The position numbers and the translations under genes are program-made. The notes under the pieces are model-generated. The model saw only the letters and a list, made by a program, of their open reading frames with translations, had not been told where the DNA came from and made no database searches. Positions 40,241 through 49,077 of a stretch of 64,000 nt of DNA are shown in pieces. This DNA comes from Candidatus Dormiibacterota bacterium (GTDB lineage Bacteria; Chloroflexota; Dormibacteria; Dormibacterales; Dormibacteraceae), in assembly GCA_024280995.1 (NCBI GenBank), contig JAMXLM010000037.1:24751-88750 (forward strand), given 5' to 3'. Position 1 is the stretch's first letter. Each line of letters starts with the position of its first letter.

Positions 40241-41638
40241 GTGACCTCGCCAGGCCTTCGGACCATCGCGGAGCTGCGCGAGAGCGGCAACAAACCGGAA
40301 ACGGTCAAGCAGGAGATGCGACGCAACCTGCTGACGCGGCTGCGCTCGGGCGAAACACTGCTCGCCGGCATCGTCGGATACGACGACACGGTGCTGCCGC
40401 AGCTTGCCAACGCGATCATCTCGGGCCACGACGTGATCATGCTGGGTGAGCGCGGCCAGGCGAAGAGCCGGATCATGCGCTCGCTCATCGGCCTTCTCGA
40501 CGACTACGTGCCGGTGATCGCCGGCTGCGAGATCAATGACCACCCGTATCGCCCGATCTGCCGGCGCTGCCTCGACCTTGTCGCTCGCGACGGTGACGCG
40601 GTCGAGATCGCATGGCTTCCGCGCGATTCGCGTTACGGCGAGAAGCTCGCGACACCCGACATCTCCATCGCCGACCTCATCGGCGAGGTCGACCCGATCA
40701 AGGTCGCCGAAGGTCGCTACCTCGCGGACGAGCTGACGATCCACTACGGCCTGCTCCCGCGCACCAACCGCGGGATCTTCGGCATCAACGAGCTGCCGGA
40801 CCTTGCGGAGCGAATCCAGGTCGGGCTGCTGAACATCATGGAAGAAAAGGACGTGCAGATCCGCGGCTACCGCGTGCGCCTGCCGCTCGACCTCTTCGTC
40901 ATCGCGAGCGCGAACCCCGAGGACTACACGTCGCGCGGCCGGATCATCACTCCGTTGAAGGACCGCTTCGGCTCGCAGGTGCGCACGCATTACCCACTGA
41001 CCATCGGCGAAGAGATGCAGATCATGGAGTCGGAGCGCCAGTCCATTCCCGAGGACTTCGAGCTGGTCTTCCCTTCCTTTATGAAGGAGATCGTCGCCGA
41101 GCTCACGCACCTCGCCCGTCGCAGCCCGCACATCTCGCAGTCGTCGGGCGTCTCGGTGCGCATGTCGATCGCGAACGTGGAGAACCTCGCGAGCAACGCC
41201 GTGCGCCGCGCGGCGCGCCTCGGCGAATCGCTCGCGGTGCCGCGCATCACCGACCTCGCGTTCCTCGCCTCATCGACCGCGGGTCGCGTCGAGATCGAGG
41301 CGCTGGACGAGGGCAAGGAGGAGCAGGTCCTCTCGCGCCTGGAGCGCGGCGCCATCAGCTCGGTGTTCAGTCGCCACTTCTCGGCTTCGCAGTTCGAAGG
41401 AGTCGTGTCGAAGTTCGAGGAGGGCAACATGCTCGAGGTCGGCGAGGGGATTCCCGCGCGCGCCTACACGCGAGCGATTGGCGACCTTCCCGAGCTTGCG
41501 ACCGCGCTGAAGCGGTTGAGCCTGCCCGACCGCCCGGAGGTGCGTGCGTCGGTCATCGAGTTCGTGCTCGAAGGCCTCCACCTGAACAAGCGCCTCAACA
41601 AGGACGAGGTCGAGGGGCGCGCGATCTACCGAAGGTAG
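40241..41638 (+). CDS. AAA+ ATPase of the MoxR / magnesium-chelatase ChlI type
   Basis: 465 residues. Walker A is LGERGQAKS (K75). A stretch with three cysteines (C96, C107, C110) and an insertion follow, then the Walker B/arm region FGINELPDLAERIQ and the sensor VIASANPEDYTS. The family works as a hexamer with a von Willebrand factor A protein to remodel or load metal into partners. No such partner gene follows: the next gene is convergent. It may pair with a distant protein. Confidence 0.85.
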   Translation: MTSPGLRTIAELRESGNKPETVKQEMRRNLLTRLRSGETLLAGIVGYDDTVLPQLANAIISGHDVIMLGERGQAKSRIMRSLIGLLDDYVPVIAGCEINDHPYRPICRRCLDLVARDGDAVEIAWLPRDSRYGEKLATPDISIADLIGEVDPIKVAEGRYLADELTIHYGLLPRTNRGIFGINELPDLAERIQVGLLNIMEEKDVQIRGYRVRLPLDLFVIASANPEDYTSRGRIITPLKDRFGSQVRTHYPLTIGEEMQIMESERQSIPEDFELVFPSFMKEIVAELTHLARRSPHISQSSGVSVRMSIANVENLASNAVRRAARLGESLAVPRITDLAFLASSTAGRVEIEALDEGKEEQVLSRLERGAISSVFSRHFSASQFEGVVSKFEEGNMLEVGEGIPARAYTRAIGDLPELATALKRLSLPDRPEVRASVIEFVLEGLHLNKRLNKDEVEGRAIYRR

Positions 41639-41650
41639 CTTAAGCCTCTG

Positions 41651-41848
41651 TCAGTTCTGGCCCCAGTAGATCCAGACGAACGCAGCGATCATCGCCACCA
41701 CGCCGAGGAAGAACACCAGCTCGACCCGGATCGCGAGCCTGACCAGCCGGCGGGCGCGCCTCGTGCGGGCACCGCATCTCTCGCAGTAGGCGGCGCCGGG
41801 AACCAGCTCTTTCCCGCAGTTGTCACAGGTCGCCTGGACGGCCTCCAC
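41651..41848 (-). CDS. Small zinc-ribbon membrane protein
   Basis: 65 residues from the GTG at 41848. A zinc ribbon CDNCGKELVPGAAYCERCG with four cysteines is followed by a basic stretch and one membrane segment (about 42-60). This is a common, unnamed small protein type. A longer in-frame extension upstream would run through a GC-rich hairpin repeat and is unlikely. Confidence 0.7.
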   Translation of the reverse strand: MEAVQATCDNCGKELVPGAAYCERCGARTRRARRLVRLAIRVELVFFLGVVAMIAAFVWIYWGQN

Positions 41849-41888
41849 GGCAACGAGTATGCGACGAGATGCCGCGAGTTCGCGTCGG

Positions 41889-41924
41889 CCCCTCTCCTCG
41901 CAGGGGAGGGGTGAGGGGTGAGGG
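41889..41924. repeat. GC-rich hairpin and GTGAGGG repeats
   Basis: Arms CCCCTC (41889-41894) and GAGGGG (41906-41911), then head-to-tail GAGGGGT units up to 41924. It lies between two divergent genes. It looks like a widespread intergenic palindrome rather than a promoter; no clear role. Confidence 0.5.
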
Positions 41925-41939
41925 TTAACCTGTAGCCAG

Positions 41940-42473
41940 ATGGAGCTCCACGAGGAGATGTCCACGACCGATGTCGTCTTGCTGCTCGGATCGGTGCCTG
42001 AGCGAACGAGCGACCTCGTCTACTGGCTCGACGAGACGAGGCTGCGCTACCGCCACGGCCCGGCCTTCCCCACCCTCGGCAGCCTCGTCGCCCACCTCGT
42101 GGACGCAGCACCGAGGGTGGATGCCCTCCTGCGCCACGCCCACCTCGACGGACAGACCACGGCCGATGTCCGCGCCGCGATCGACCCCGGTCACGACGCC
42201 GAGCTCACGCGGCCGCTGCAGGAGGCGCTCGAGGATTTCGCCAGGGTCCGCCGGCGGACGATCGACCTGCTTCACGGCTGGGGCAAGACCGAATGGGACC
42301 GCGTCATCAGCGATCCGCGCGGCGGCGACATGACGCTGCTCGAGGTCTGCCGCCTGGTCGTCCGGCACGAGATGGGCCACGTCGCCCAGATCCGCAACCT
42401 GAGCGCCCTGCTGCCCGAGCCCCAGGACCTCGGTCCGGTCGGTCCGGCTGCGGGGACCGTGAACGGCCAGTAA
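41940..42473 (+). CDS. DinB / YfiT-like four-helix protein
   Basis: 177 residues. The fold is helical, with putative metal-binding histidines at LVAHLVDAAPRVD and RHEMGHVAQIRNLSALL near the C-terminus. This family includes nickel- or zinc-dependent thiol transferases; the substrate is unknown. The gene is followed 10 bp later by the EVE gene on the same strand. Confidence 0.75.
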   Translation: MELHEEMSTTDVVLLLGSVPERTSDLVYWLDETRLRYRHGPAFPTLGSLVAHLVDAAPRVDALLRHAHLDGQTTADVRAAIDPGHDAELTRPLQEALEDFARVRRRTIDLLHGWGKTEWDRVISDPRGGDMTLLEVCRLVVRHEMGHVAQIRNLSALLPEPQDLGPVGPAAGTVNGQ

Positions 42474-42483
42474 CCTTGCCTGC

Positions 42484-43050
42484 GTGTCGGACGAGGCGCT
42501 AGCAGAAGAAACCGCTCCAGCCCAGCAAGAGCGGCCGTCGAAGTCCGGACGTTCGCGGCGCAAGCGCAAGTCCGGCGCCGCCCGCAACGCCCAGTACTGG
42601 ATGGTCGTCAGCTCGCCGGAGAACTTCCGGAAGACCCGCGAGCACGGCTTCTCCATCCAGGGTTTGAAGACACGCCATCGCCGCCGGGTGGAGTCGATGC
42701 GCGTCGGGGACCGTCTCCTTTATTACGTCACCGGGCGCATGGGCTTCGCGGCCACCGTGACGGTGGCCTCGCCGATGTACGAGGATCACACACCCATCTG
42801 GCGGTCGTCGCGCCGCGACGAGGACTATCCGTGGCGCGTCCACATCCGCGCTGACATCGTCCTCGAGGAGCTCGACTGGGTCCCGGCCAAGGAGCTCGCG
42901 TACCGCCTCGACTACGTCCGCAAGTGGCCACCCGAGCACTGGACGCTCGCGTTCCAGGGCCACATCCATGCGCTCCCGCGGGCGGACTTCACCGTCATAG
43001 AGGACGAGATCTCGCGCAGCTCGCGGCGCCGAAAATCGCTGGCAGGATGA
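42484..43050 (+). CDS. EVE domain protein
   Basis: 188 residues from a GTG. After a basic low-complexity N-terminus (about 1-34) comes an EVE/PUA-like fold: YWMVVSSPENFRKTREHGF, then MRVGDRLLYYVTG and ATVTVASPMYED. EVE domains bind modified bases in nucleic acid and occur in restriction and RNA-modification settings. The stop overlaps the next gene's ATG by 4 bp. Confidence 0.87.
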   Translation: MSDEALAEETAPAQQERPSKSGRSRRKRKSGAARNAQYWMVVSSPENFRKTREHGFSIQGLKTRHRRRVESMRVGDRLLYYVTGRMGFAATVTVASPMYEDHTPIWRSSRRDEDYPWRVHIRADIVLEELDWVPAKELAYRLDYVRKWPPEHWTLAFQGHIHALPRADFTVIEDEISRSSRRRKSLAG

Positions 43051-43535
43051 TCCGGCGCCTTTATCGGTTCCACTTTCGCAACGAGCGCCGGGAGCGGCTG
43101 TTCCTGGCCTGGCTGTCCTTTGGTGCCACGGTGGGTGTGGTCCGCACGATCACGGCCATGATTCACGTGGACGTCGGGCCGTTCCACAACGTGACCACGT
43201 CCGGCGGACTCCACATCCATCACCTGGTCTGGGGCATCCTGCTGCTGCTGGTCGTCGGAGTCGTGTGGCTGATGGAGATCGGGGTCGGCTCCAGCTGGGT
43301 GGCGAGCCTGACGGCGATCGCGTTCGGCATTGGCGCCGGTCTGACGCTCGACGAGTTCGCGCTCTGGCTGAACCTGTCCGACGTCTACTGGCAGCGCCAG
43401 GGACGAGAGAGCCTGGAGGCGATCGCATTCTTCTCTGGATTGCTCCTTGCCGGCTGGGCGGGCTGGCCGTTCCTGCGCGACGTCGTGCTGCTCCTCACGC
43501 GCCACAAACCGGTGGCGAGCGGTGCTTATGAGTAG
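43047..43535 (+). CDS. Hypothetical membrane protein with His motif
   Basis: 162 residues from the ATG at 43047, which overlaps the EVE stop (ATGA). Four hydrophobic segments, with GGLHIHHLVWGILLLL in the second; the HIHH cluster suggests an integral membrane metal site. Similar 'HIHH' small membrane proteins are widespread, but I know no function. Confidence 0.65.
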   Translation: MIRRLYRFHFRNERRERLFLAWLSFGATVGVVRTITAMIHVDVGPFHNVTTSGGLHIHHLVWGILLLLVVGVVWLMEIGVGSSWVASLTAIAFGIGAGLTLDEFALWLNLSDVYWQRQGRESLEAIAFFSGLLLAGWAGWPFLRDVVLLLTRHKPVASGAYE

Positions 43536-44074
43536 TGGCGATGAATGTGCAGGCCCGGCGGATGTCCGCGTCGCGGACTGACGACGACGCGTTCGAGGCC
43601 CTCTTCACGTCTGAGTACGCCCGCGTCGTAAGGATCGCAAACCGCGTCCTCGCCGACTCCCACGAAGCCGAGGACGTGGCGCAGGAGGTCTTCATCGACT
43701 TCCACCGCCTGCACTCGGCGACGGCCGATTACGCGCCGGCGTGGCTGCACCGGGCCGCCGCCCACGCCTCCCTGAACCGCCTGCGCGGCGCGCGACGCCG
43801 GCAGAAGCGCGAGCTCGCTCAGGCGCTCGAGGAAGGCGACAAGACGCTCGACCCGCAGAAGCAGGCCGAGCTCGCGGAAGACCGGAGGCGCCTACGCGAG
43901 GCGCTCGGAAGGCTCTCACCCAAGCCCGCCGCCGTGCTCGTGCTCCGTGCGAGCGGGCTCAGCTACGCCGAGGTCGCACAGGCTCTCGGCGTCGGCATCG
44001 GACAGATCGGAACTCTATTGAGGCGCGCGGAGGAAACGCTGCGCAAGGAGGTCACCCGTGGCACATCTAGCTGA
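43535..44074 (+). CDS. ECF RNA polymerase sigma factor
   Basis: 179 residues from a GTG; the ATG at 43541 is an alternative. Region 2 SHEAEDVAQEVFIDFHRLH and region 4 ASGLSYAEVAQALGVGIGQ. The stop overlaps the start of the anti-sigma gene by 17 bp. Third sigma/anti-sigma pair in the window. Confidence 0.93.
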   Translation: MAMNVQARRMSASRTDDDAFEALFTSEYARVVRIANRVLADSHEAEDVAQEVFIDFHRLHSATADYAPAWLHRAAAHASLNRLRGARRRQKRELAQALEEGDKTLDPQKQAELAEDRRRLREALGRLSPKPAAVLVLRASGLSYAEVAQALGVGIGQIGTLLRRAEETLRKEVTRGTSS

Positions 44075-45167
44075 CGGAACACTGCGACGGATGGTGGACG
44101 ATCCGGACGCGAAGGTTGGCGCCGACGCGGCGCACCTCGAGGGCTGCGCCGACTGCCAGGCGCGGTTCAAGTCCATCGCCGGCGACGCGAGCTCGATCGC
44201 GACTCTGCTCGCCGTGCCGGAGGCGGAGGTCGACGTGGCGAAGGCTTACGCCCAGATTTCCCGCGAGCCACGCTCGCAGCCCGCGCTGGTGCGGTTCCCG
44301 GCGCTGCGGCCGGTCACGCGGCCCGCGTTCGCGCTCGTCGCGGCCGTCCTCGTGGGGGCGATCGCGGTGGTCGCGTTTGCGTTCAGCGGCCTGCTCTTCA
44401 AGCCGAGCACGGTCAAACCCGTGCCGGTGACCATCGCCGACGTCCAGGCGCTCTCCCAGCTCTCGGAGTACGGGACGGTTTCGTGGACGAAGCAGCCCGA
44501 CCTGCACGTCGTGACTTCGGCGGCCGACGCGGCCGCGGTGGCGGGCTTCCCGGCGCCGGTCGCATCCGGCCTGCCCAAGGGCGTTTCGACGACCATCACC
44601 TACGCGGCGATGCCGCAGGCGCAGGCCACGTTCACGTTCAGCGCCGCCAAGGCCGCGGCGGCGGCGGCGCGACACGGCAAGACCGCGCCCAAGCTCCCGG
44701 CCGGCATGGACGGCGCCACCATGACCGTCACGGTCGGGCCGGCGATCGGCGAGGTGTACGGCAACCTGAACGCGCCGACCGGCACCAAGGCTGACGGCTC
44801 ATCGACGGTCAACGACATCAACCTGCCGCAGCTGGTGCTCGCCAAGTCGGCCGCGCCGACCGCGACCTCGACCCAGGTGTCGGTCACGACGCTGGAGAAC
44901 TTCATACTGTCGCAGCCCGGGATCTCGCCCGAGCTCAGCAACGCGGTCAAGGCGATCGGTGACCCGAGCACCACGCTGCTCATCCCGGTGCCCGTCCAGT
45001 ACGCGACCGCGACCACGGTCACGGTCCAGGGCGTCGACGGAGTAGCGCTCGGCGACAACACGGGAGTCGGGTCGGGCGTGGTCTGGCTCAAGAACAGCTA
45101 CGTCTACGTCGTGGCCGGCAGCGTCAAGCAGTCGGACGCGATCAACATCGCGAATAACCTCAAGTAG
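44058..45167 (+). CDS. Anti-sigma factor with ZAS-like zinc motif
   Basis: 369 residues from the GTG at 44058, preceded by AAGGAGG. The cytoplasmic domain has an HLEGCADCQ motif (H..xxC..C), the zinc-associated anti-sigma type. One membrane segment (about 92-114) leads to a large extracytoplasmic domain, low-complexity Ala/Thr-rich. It overlaps the sigma gene. An ABC exporter follows, possibly under the same control. Confidence 0.8.
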   Translation: MAHLADGTLRRMVDDPDAKVGADAAHLEGCADCQARFKSIAGDASSIATLLAVPEAEVDVAKAYAQISREPRSQPALVRFPALRPVTRPAFALVAAVLVGAIAVVAFAFSGLLFKPSTVKPVPVTIADVQALSQLSEYGTVSWTKQPDLHVVTSAADAAAVAGFPAPVASGLPKGVSTTITYAAMPQAQATFTFSAAKAAAAAARHGKTAPKLPAGMDGATMTVTVGPAIGEVYGNLNAPTGTKADGSSTVNDINLPQLVLAKSAAPTATSTQVSVTTLENFILSQPGISPELSNAVKAIGDPSTTLLIPVPVQYATATTVTVQGVDGVALGDNTGVGSGVVWLKNSYVYVVAGSVKQSDAINIANNLK

Positions 45168-45191
45168 CTCACCGCCGTTAGCGTTGTGCTG

Positions 45192-46151
45192 ATGGCCCAG
45201 GTAGCAGAGGAAGAAACAGCGGCCGTCTCGAGTGAGGCGGCCGCCGGTTCACCCGCTGTCAAGACGGTCGACCTCCACAAGAGGTTCGGCGGCACCGTCG
45301 CGCTGGCGGGGCTGACGATGACCGTGCCACGTGGCGAGGTCTTCGGATTCCTGGGCCCGAACGGCGCGGGCAAGACGACCGCGGTCAAGCTCCTGCTCGG
45401 ACTTCTCACGCCCACTTCCGGCGAAGGCTGGCTCCTGGGCCGGCGCATCGGCGACCTTGGCGCCCGGCGTCGCATCGGCTACCTCCCCGAGCTGTTTCGC
45501 TACCAATCCTGGCTCTCGGCCGCCGAGGTGCTGGCCCTCCACTGCGAGCTGGCTCCGCTGCCGCGGGCGAGCTGGAAGGACGAGATCCGCAACGTCCTCG
45601 AGACGGTCGGACTCACCGAGCGCGCCGGCGACAAGGTCGGCACCTTCTCCAAAGGCATGCAGCAAAGACTCGGACTGGGCGCCGCGCTCCTGGGCGAGCC
45701 CGAGCTCGTGTTCCTCGATGAGCCGACGTCAGCCCTCGACCCGGTGGGCCGCCACGACGTGCGGGAGATCATCCGCGGGCTTGCGGCGCGCGGCACCGCG
45801 GTCTTCTTGAACTCGCACCTGTTGAGCGAGGTCGAGCAGGTGTGCGACCGCGTCGCCGTCGTCGACCACGGACGCGTGATCGCGGAGGGCTCGATGGACG
45901 AGCTCCTCGGCGGCACGGCGGTCCGTGTGCGCGCGACCGGGCTCGCGCAAGCGGACAAGAACAAGCTGCTGAGCTTCGGCCGTATCGACGACGAGGGCGA
46001 TCAGCTGACCTTCGCGAGCCTCGATCCCGAGCGAGTGCCCGACCTGGTGGCGCAGATCGTCGCAATGGGCGGACGCGTGTACGAAGTCGCGCCTCGACAC
46101 CAGACGCTCGAGGACCGATTCCTGCAGCTGCTCGAGGACGAAGAGAAGTGA
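45192..46151 (+). CDS. ABC transporter ATP-binding protein
   Basis: 319 residues from the ATG at 45192 (GTG at 45186 also possible). Walker A FLGPNGAGKTT, ABC signature FSKGMQQRLGLG, Walker B ELVFLDEPTSALD and H-loop NSHLLSEVEQ. CcmA/DrrA-like exporter type with a C-terminal extension. Coupled to the permease gene by GTGA overlap. Confidence 0.95.
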   Translation: MAQVAEEETAAVSSEAAAGSPAVKTVDLHKRFGGTVALAGLTMTVPRGEVFGFLGPNGAGKTTAVKLLLGLLTPTSGEGWLLGRRIGDLGARRRIGYLPELFRYQSWLSAAEVLALHCELAPLPRASWKDEIRNVLETVGLTERAGDKVGTFSKGMQQRLGLGAALLGEPELVFLDEPTSALDPVGRHDVREIIRGLAARGTAVFLNSHLLSEVEQVCDRVAVVDHGRVIAEGSMDELLGGTAVRVRATGLAQADKNKLLSFGRIDDEGDQLTFASLDPERVPDLVAQIVAMGGRVYEVAPRHQTLEDRFLQLLEDEEK

Positions 46152-47017
46152 CGCTGCCACCGTTTCTGGTCATCGCTCGCCTGACGATCCAGGAGGCGTC
46201 GCGCCGGCGGTTGCTGCTCGCGCTCTTGATCCTCACGCTCGTGGTGGTCGGCTTCTCGGCGTGGGGCTTCAACAAGATCACCACCCTGACGCGCAGCAAC
46301 GGCGAGCCGTTGCCGCCGGACCAGGTTGCGCTGCTGACGTCGCAGCTGCTGATCGTGGTGGTCTTCATGTTCAGCGGCGTGCTGGCGCTGAGCGCGGCGG
46401 TCGTGGCCGGCCCGCTCATCTCGAGCGAGGTCGAGAGCGGGCTGCTGCTGTCGATGCTGGCTCGGCCCGTTCGCCGCAGCGAGGTTGTGATCGGTAAGTG
46501 GCTCGGGCTTGCGGCCCTGGTCGCGATATACGCCGGATTCGCCGGCACCGCGCAGCTGGTCGCCGTGGACTGGGCGACCGGTTACTTACCTCCCCAACCG
46601 GTCCAACTGATCCTGTTCGTGGCGGCCCAGGGCCTGGTGCTCCTGTCCCTCGGGCTGCTGCTGTCGACGCGTCTCTCAGGCATCACCGCGGGTGTCATTG
46701 CGCTCGTCGCGTGGCTGATGGCGTGGATCGCGGGGGTGGTCGGCGACGTCGGCACCGGATTGCAGAACCAGGCGCTCGAGAACGTCGGGGTGGTCAGCCA
46801 CCTGCTGCTGCCCTCCGACGGGTTGTGGCGCGGAGCGATCTATGCCATGGAGCCGGACACGCTCATCGCGGCGATGAAGACGCTGGGGACGGCGGGCCGG
46901 GCGAATCCCTTTGCGGCCACCGACCCGCCACCGACCGAGTTCCTTTTGTGGGTGCTGGTGTGGTTCGCGATCGTGCTGGTGCTGAGCATCGCGAGCTTCC
47001 GGACCCGCGAGATCTAG
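46148..47017 (+). CDS. ABC transporter permease
   Basis: 289 residues from the GTG at 46148, overlapping the ATPase stop. About six membrane segments with the start TLPPFLVIARLTIQEASRRR, an N-terminal amphipathic coupling helix typical of ABC-2 permeases. A drug, lipid or peptide exporter half; substrate unknown. It is the last gene of the operon. Confidence 0.9.
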   Translation: MTLPPFLVIARLTIQEASRRRLLLALLILTLVVVGFSAWGFNKITTLTRSNGEPLPPDQVALLTSQLLIVVVFMFSGVLALSAAVVAGPLISSEVESGLLLSMLARPVRRSEVVIGKWLGLAALVAIYAGFAGTAQLVAVDWATGYLPPQPVQLILFVAAQGLVLLSLGLLLSTRLSGITAGVIALVAWLMAWIAGVVGDVGTGLQNQALENVGVVSHLLLPSDGLWRGAIYAMEPDTLIAAMKTLGTAGRANPFAATDPPPTEFLLWVLVWFAIVLVLSIASFRTREI

Positions 47018-47051
47018 CTAGGTCTACCCGTACCGCCTCAGCAATCAGTGC

Positions 47052-47750
47052 CTAGGAGATCGCCCGCGCGAGCAAGAACGCAGCCGACGCCGCGAGTCCT
47101 CCGATGACCACAGTCTGGGCTGCGCTGACGAGTGGCCGCGCACCGGTAAAGCGTCCCTTCACGAAGCCAAAGATCGCGAGGGCGACAAGAGTCAGCGCAG
47201 CCGAAACGACAAGCGCCGTTCGAGCATTGGCGATGGCGATGTACGGCGCGAGTGGAATGATTCCGCCGAGGGCATAAGAGCCACCGATCGTGACGGCGCT
47301 GATCAGCGCTCGTCGCGGATCCGGCTTTTCGAGACCCAGCTCGAAACGCATCATGAAGTCGACCCAAGCCTTCGGCCGTTTCCGGAGTGCCGATATCACG
47401 GTAGCGCTGTCCTCAGGATTCAGTCCGTAGCTCTCGAAGATCTCCTCTATCTCGCGACCTTCGATTTCCGGAACGGACTCAACCTCAGCTTCTTCACGGC
47501 GGCGCTCACTCTCGTAGTGTTCGGCCTCGCTCCGCCCGGCGAGATAACCTCCCAACCCCATGGCGATCGAGCCGGCGGCGATCTCGGCCAGTCCTGCAGT
47601 GACGACAATGTGACTGACGGCGATGGCGCCGGAGATGCCTGCCGCGAGCGCGAACGGCACGGTGAGGCCGTCGGACATCCCGACGACGACATCTCGCACG
47701 ACGTCACTCGCCGTGAAGTGCTTTTCGGTGTGCTCAGGATGAAGATGCAA
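47052..47750 (-). CDS. VIT family (CCC1-like) iron/manganese transporter
   Basis: 232 residues. TM1 holds DVVVGMSDGLTVPFALAAG, followed by a loop with glutamates (AGRSEAEHYESERRREEAEV), characteristic of CCC1/VIT1 proteins that export or store iron or manganese. Five hydrophobic segments in all. Monocistronic by appearance. Confidence 0.93.
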   Translation of the reverse strand: MHLHPEHTEKHFTASDVVRDVVVGMSDGLTVPFALAAGISGAIAVSHIVVTAGLAEIAAGSIAMGLGGYLAGRSEAEHYESERRREEAEVESVPEIEGREIEEIFESYGLNPEDSATVISALRKRPKAWVDFMMRFELGLEKPDPRRALISAVTIGGSYALGGIIPLAPYIAIANARTALVVSAALTLVALAIFGFVKGRFTGARPLVSAAQTVVIGGLAASAAFLLARAIS

Positions 47751-47805
47751 TCGGACGCCCTACGTGATCTTCATACAACCGCTGTCTTGGGCGAGACCTG
47801 CGCGG

Positions 47806-49077
47806 CTAGGGATACAGTCCTCGTTCCCTCGTCGCTCCCGCCACCCGTGACACCGCCTGCACGTACGCCGCCATTCGCATGTCGAGCTTCCGCTCCTCGT
47901 GCGTCTTCAGCACCTCGTTGAACGCACGCGAGAGGATCGCCTTCAGCTTCTGGTTCACCTCGTGCTCGGACCAGAAGAACGACTGTAGGTCCTGCACCCA
48001 CTCGAAGTACGAGACGGTCACACCGCCCGCATTGGCCAGGATGTCTGGCACCAGGAAGATTCCCCGTTCGCGGAAGATCGCGTCGGCCTCGGGCGTCGTC
48101 GGACCGTTCGCACCCTCGACGATGAGCTTCGCCTTGATGTCGCGCGCGTTGCGTGAGGTCAGCTGGTTGCCGATCGCCGCCGGCACGAGCAGGTCACAGT
48201 CCACCGTCAGCAGCTCCTGGTTGCCGATCTCCTGCGCGCCCGGGAATCCCTTCAGCGTCTTTTCGCGCGCGCGGTACTCCAGCACCCGCTTGATCGACAA
48301 GCCAAGCGGGTTGTAGATCCCGCCGTAGTCCTCGGAGACCGCGACGATCGTGCAGCCCGCCTCTTCGAGCAGCTTGGCGCTGATCGAGCCGACGTTGCCA
48401 AACCCCTGCACCGCGACCTTTGTCTGATGGGGCGGCCGGCCGAGATATTCGAGTGCCGCGGTGGCGCAGATCATCACGCCGCGCCCGGTCGCCTCGACAC
48501 GGCCCGCCGACCCGCCGACCTCGAGCGGCTTGCCGGTCACGGACGCCGGAGCCGAATAGCCGAGGTGCATCGAGAGCGTGTCCATGATCCAGGCCATCGT
48601 CTGGCCGTCGGTGTTCACGTCCGGCGCGGGAATGTCTCGGTCGCTGCCGATGAGGATCGAGATCTCTGTCGCAAAACGCCGGGTCATGTGCTCGAGCTCG
48701 TTGAGCGACAGCTCCCGCGGATTGACGATGATGCCTCCCTTCGCGCCGCCGAACGGAATGTTCACCACCGCGCACTTCCATGTCATCCACATCGCGAGCG
48801 CCTTGACCTCGTTGAGGGATACGTCGGGGTGGTAGCGGATGCCGCCTTTGGCCGGGCCGCGGTTGATGTTGTGCTGCACCCGGTAGCCGGTGAAGATCCG
48901 CGTGTGCCCGCTGTCGAGCTTCACCGGGAAGTGACACGTGAACTCGCGCTGGACCTCGCGAAGCACCTCGCGCAGCCAGGGTTCGAGCTTGATGAGCTCG
49001 GCCGCCTCGTCGAACTGCGCCTGTGCGGTGCGCCATTCGTCGGCCTCGACGACAGGTTTCGGGAGTGTCGTGCTCAC
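47806..49077 (-). CDS. gdhA: Glutamate dehydrogenase (Glu/Leu/Phe/Val family)
   Basis: 423 residues from the GTG at 49077. The substrate and catalytic core is visible in GGAKGGIIVNPRELS (catalytic Lys) and the Rossmann loop VAVQGFGNVGSISAKLL. It interconverts glutamate and 2-oxoglutarate with NAD(P). Its start overlaps the stop of the ThDP enzyme gene (GTGA), so the pair is coupled. Confidence 0.93.
   Translation of the reverse strand: MSTTLPKPVVEADEWRTAQAQFDEAAELIKLEPWLREVLREVQREFTCHFPVKLDSGHTRIFTGYRVQHNINRGPAKGGIRYHPDVSLNEVKALAMWMTWKCAVVNIPFGGAKGGIIVNPRELSLNELEHMTRRFATEISILIGSDRDIPAPDVNTDGQTMAWIMDTLSMHLGYSAPASVTGKPLEVGGSAGRVEATGRGVMICATAALEYLGRPPHQTKVAVQGFGNVGSISAKLLEEAGCTIVAVSEDYGGIYNPLGLSIKRVLEYRAREKTLKGFPGAQEIGNQELLTVDCDLLVPAAIGNQLTSRNARDIKAKLIVEGANGPTTPEADAIFRERGIFLVPDILANAGGVTVSYFEWVQDLQSFFWSEHEVNQKLKAILSRAFNEVLKTHEERKLDMRMAAYVQAVSRVAGATRERGLYP

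Noticed and set aside
41889..41924. Terminator of the gene ending at 41651
   Set aside because: It lies upstream of that gene's start, not after its stop, and the GTGAGGG units are generic; left as a repeat only.
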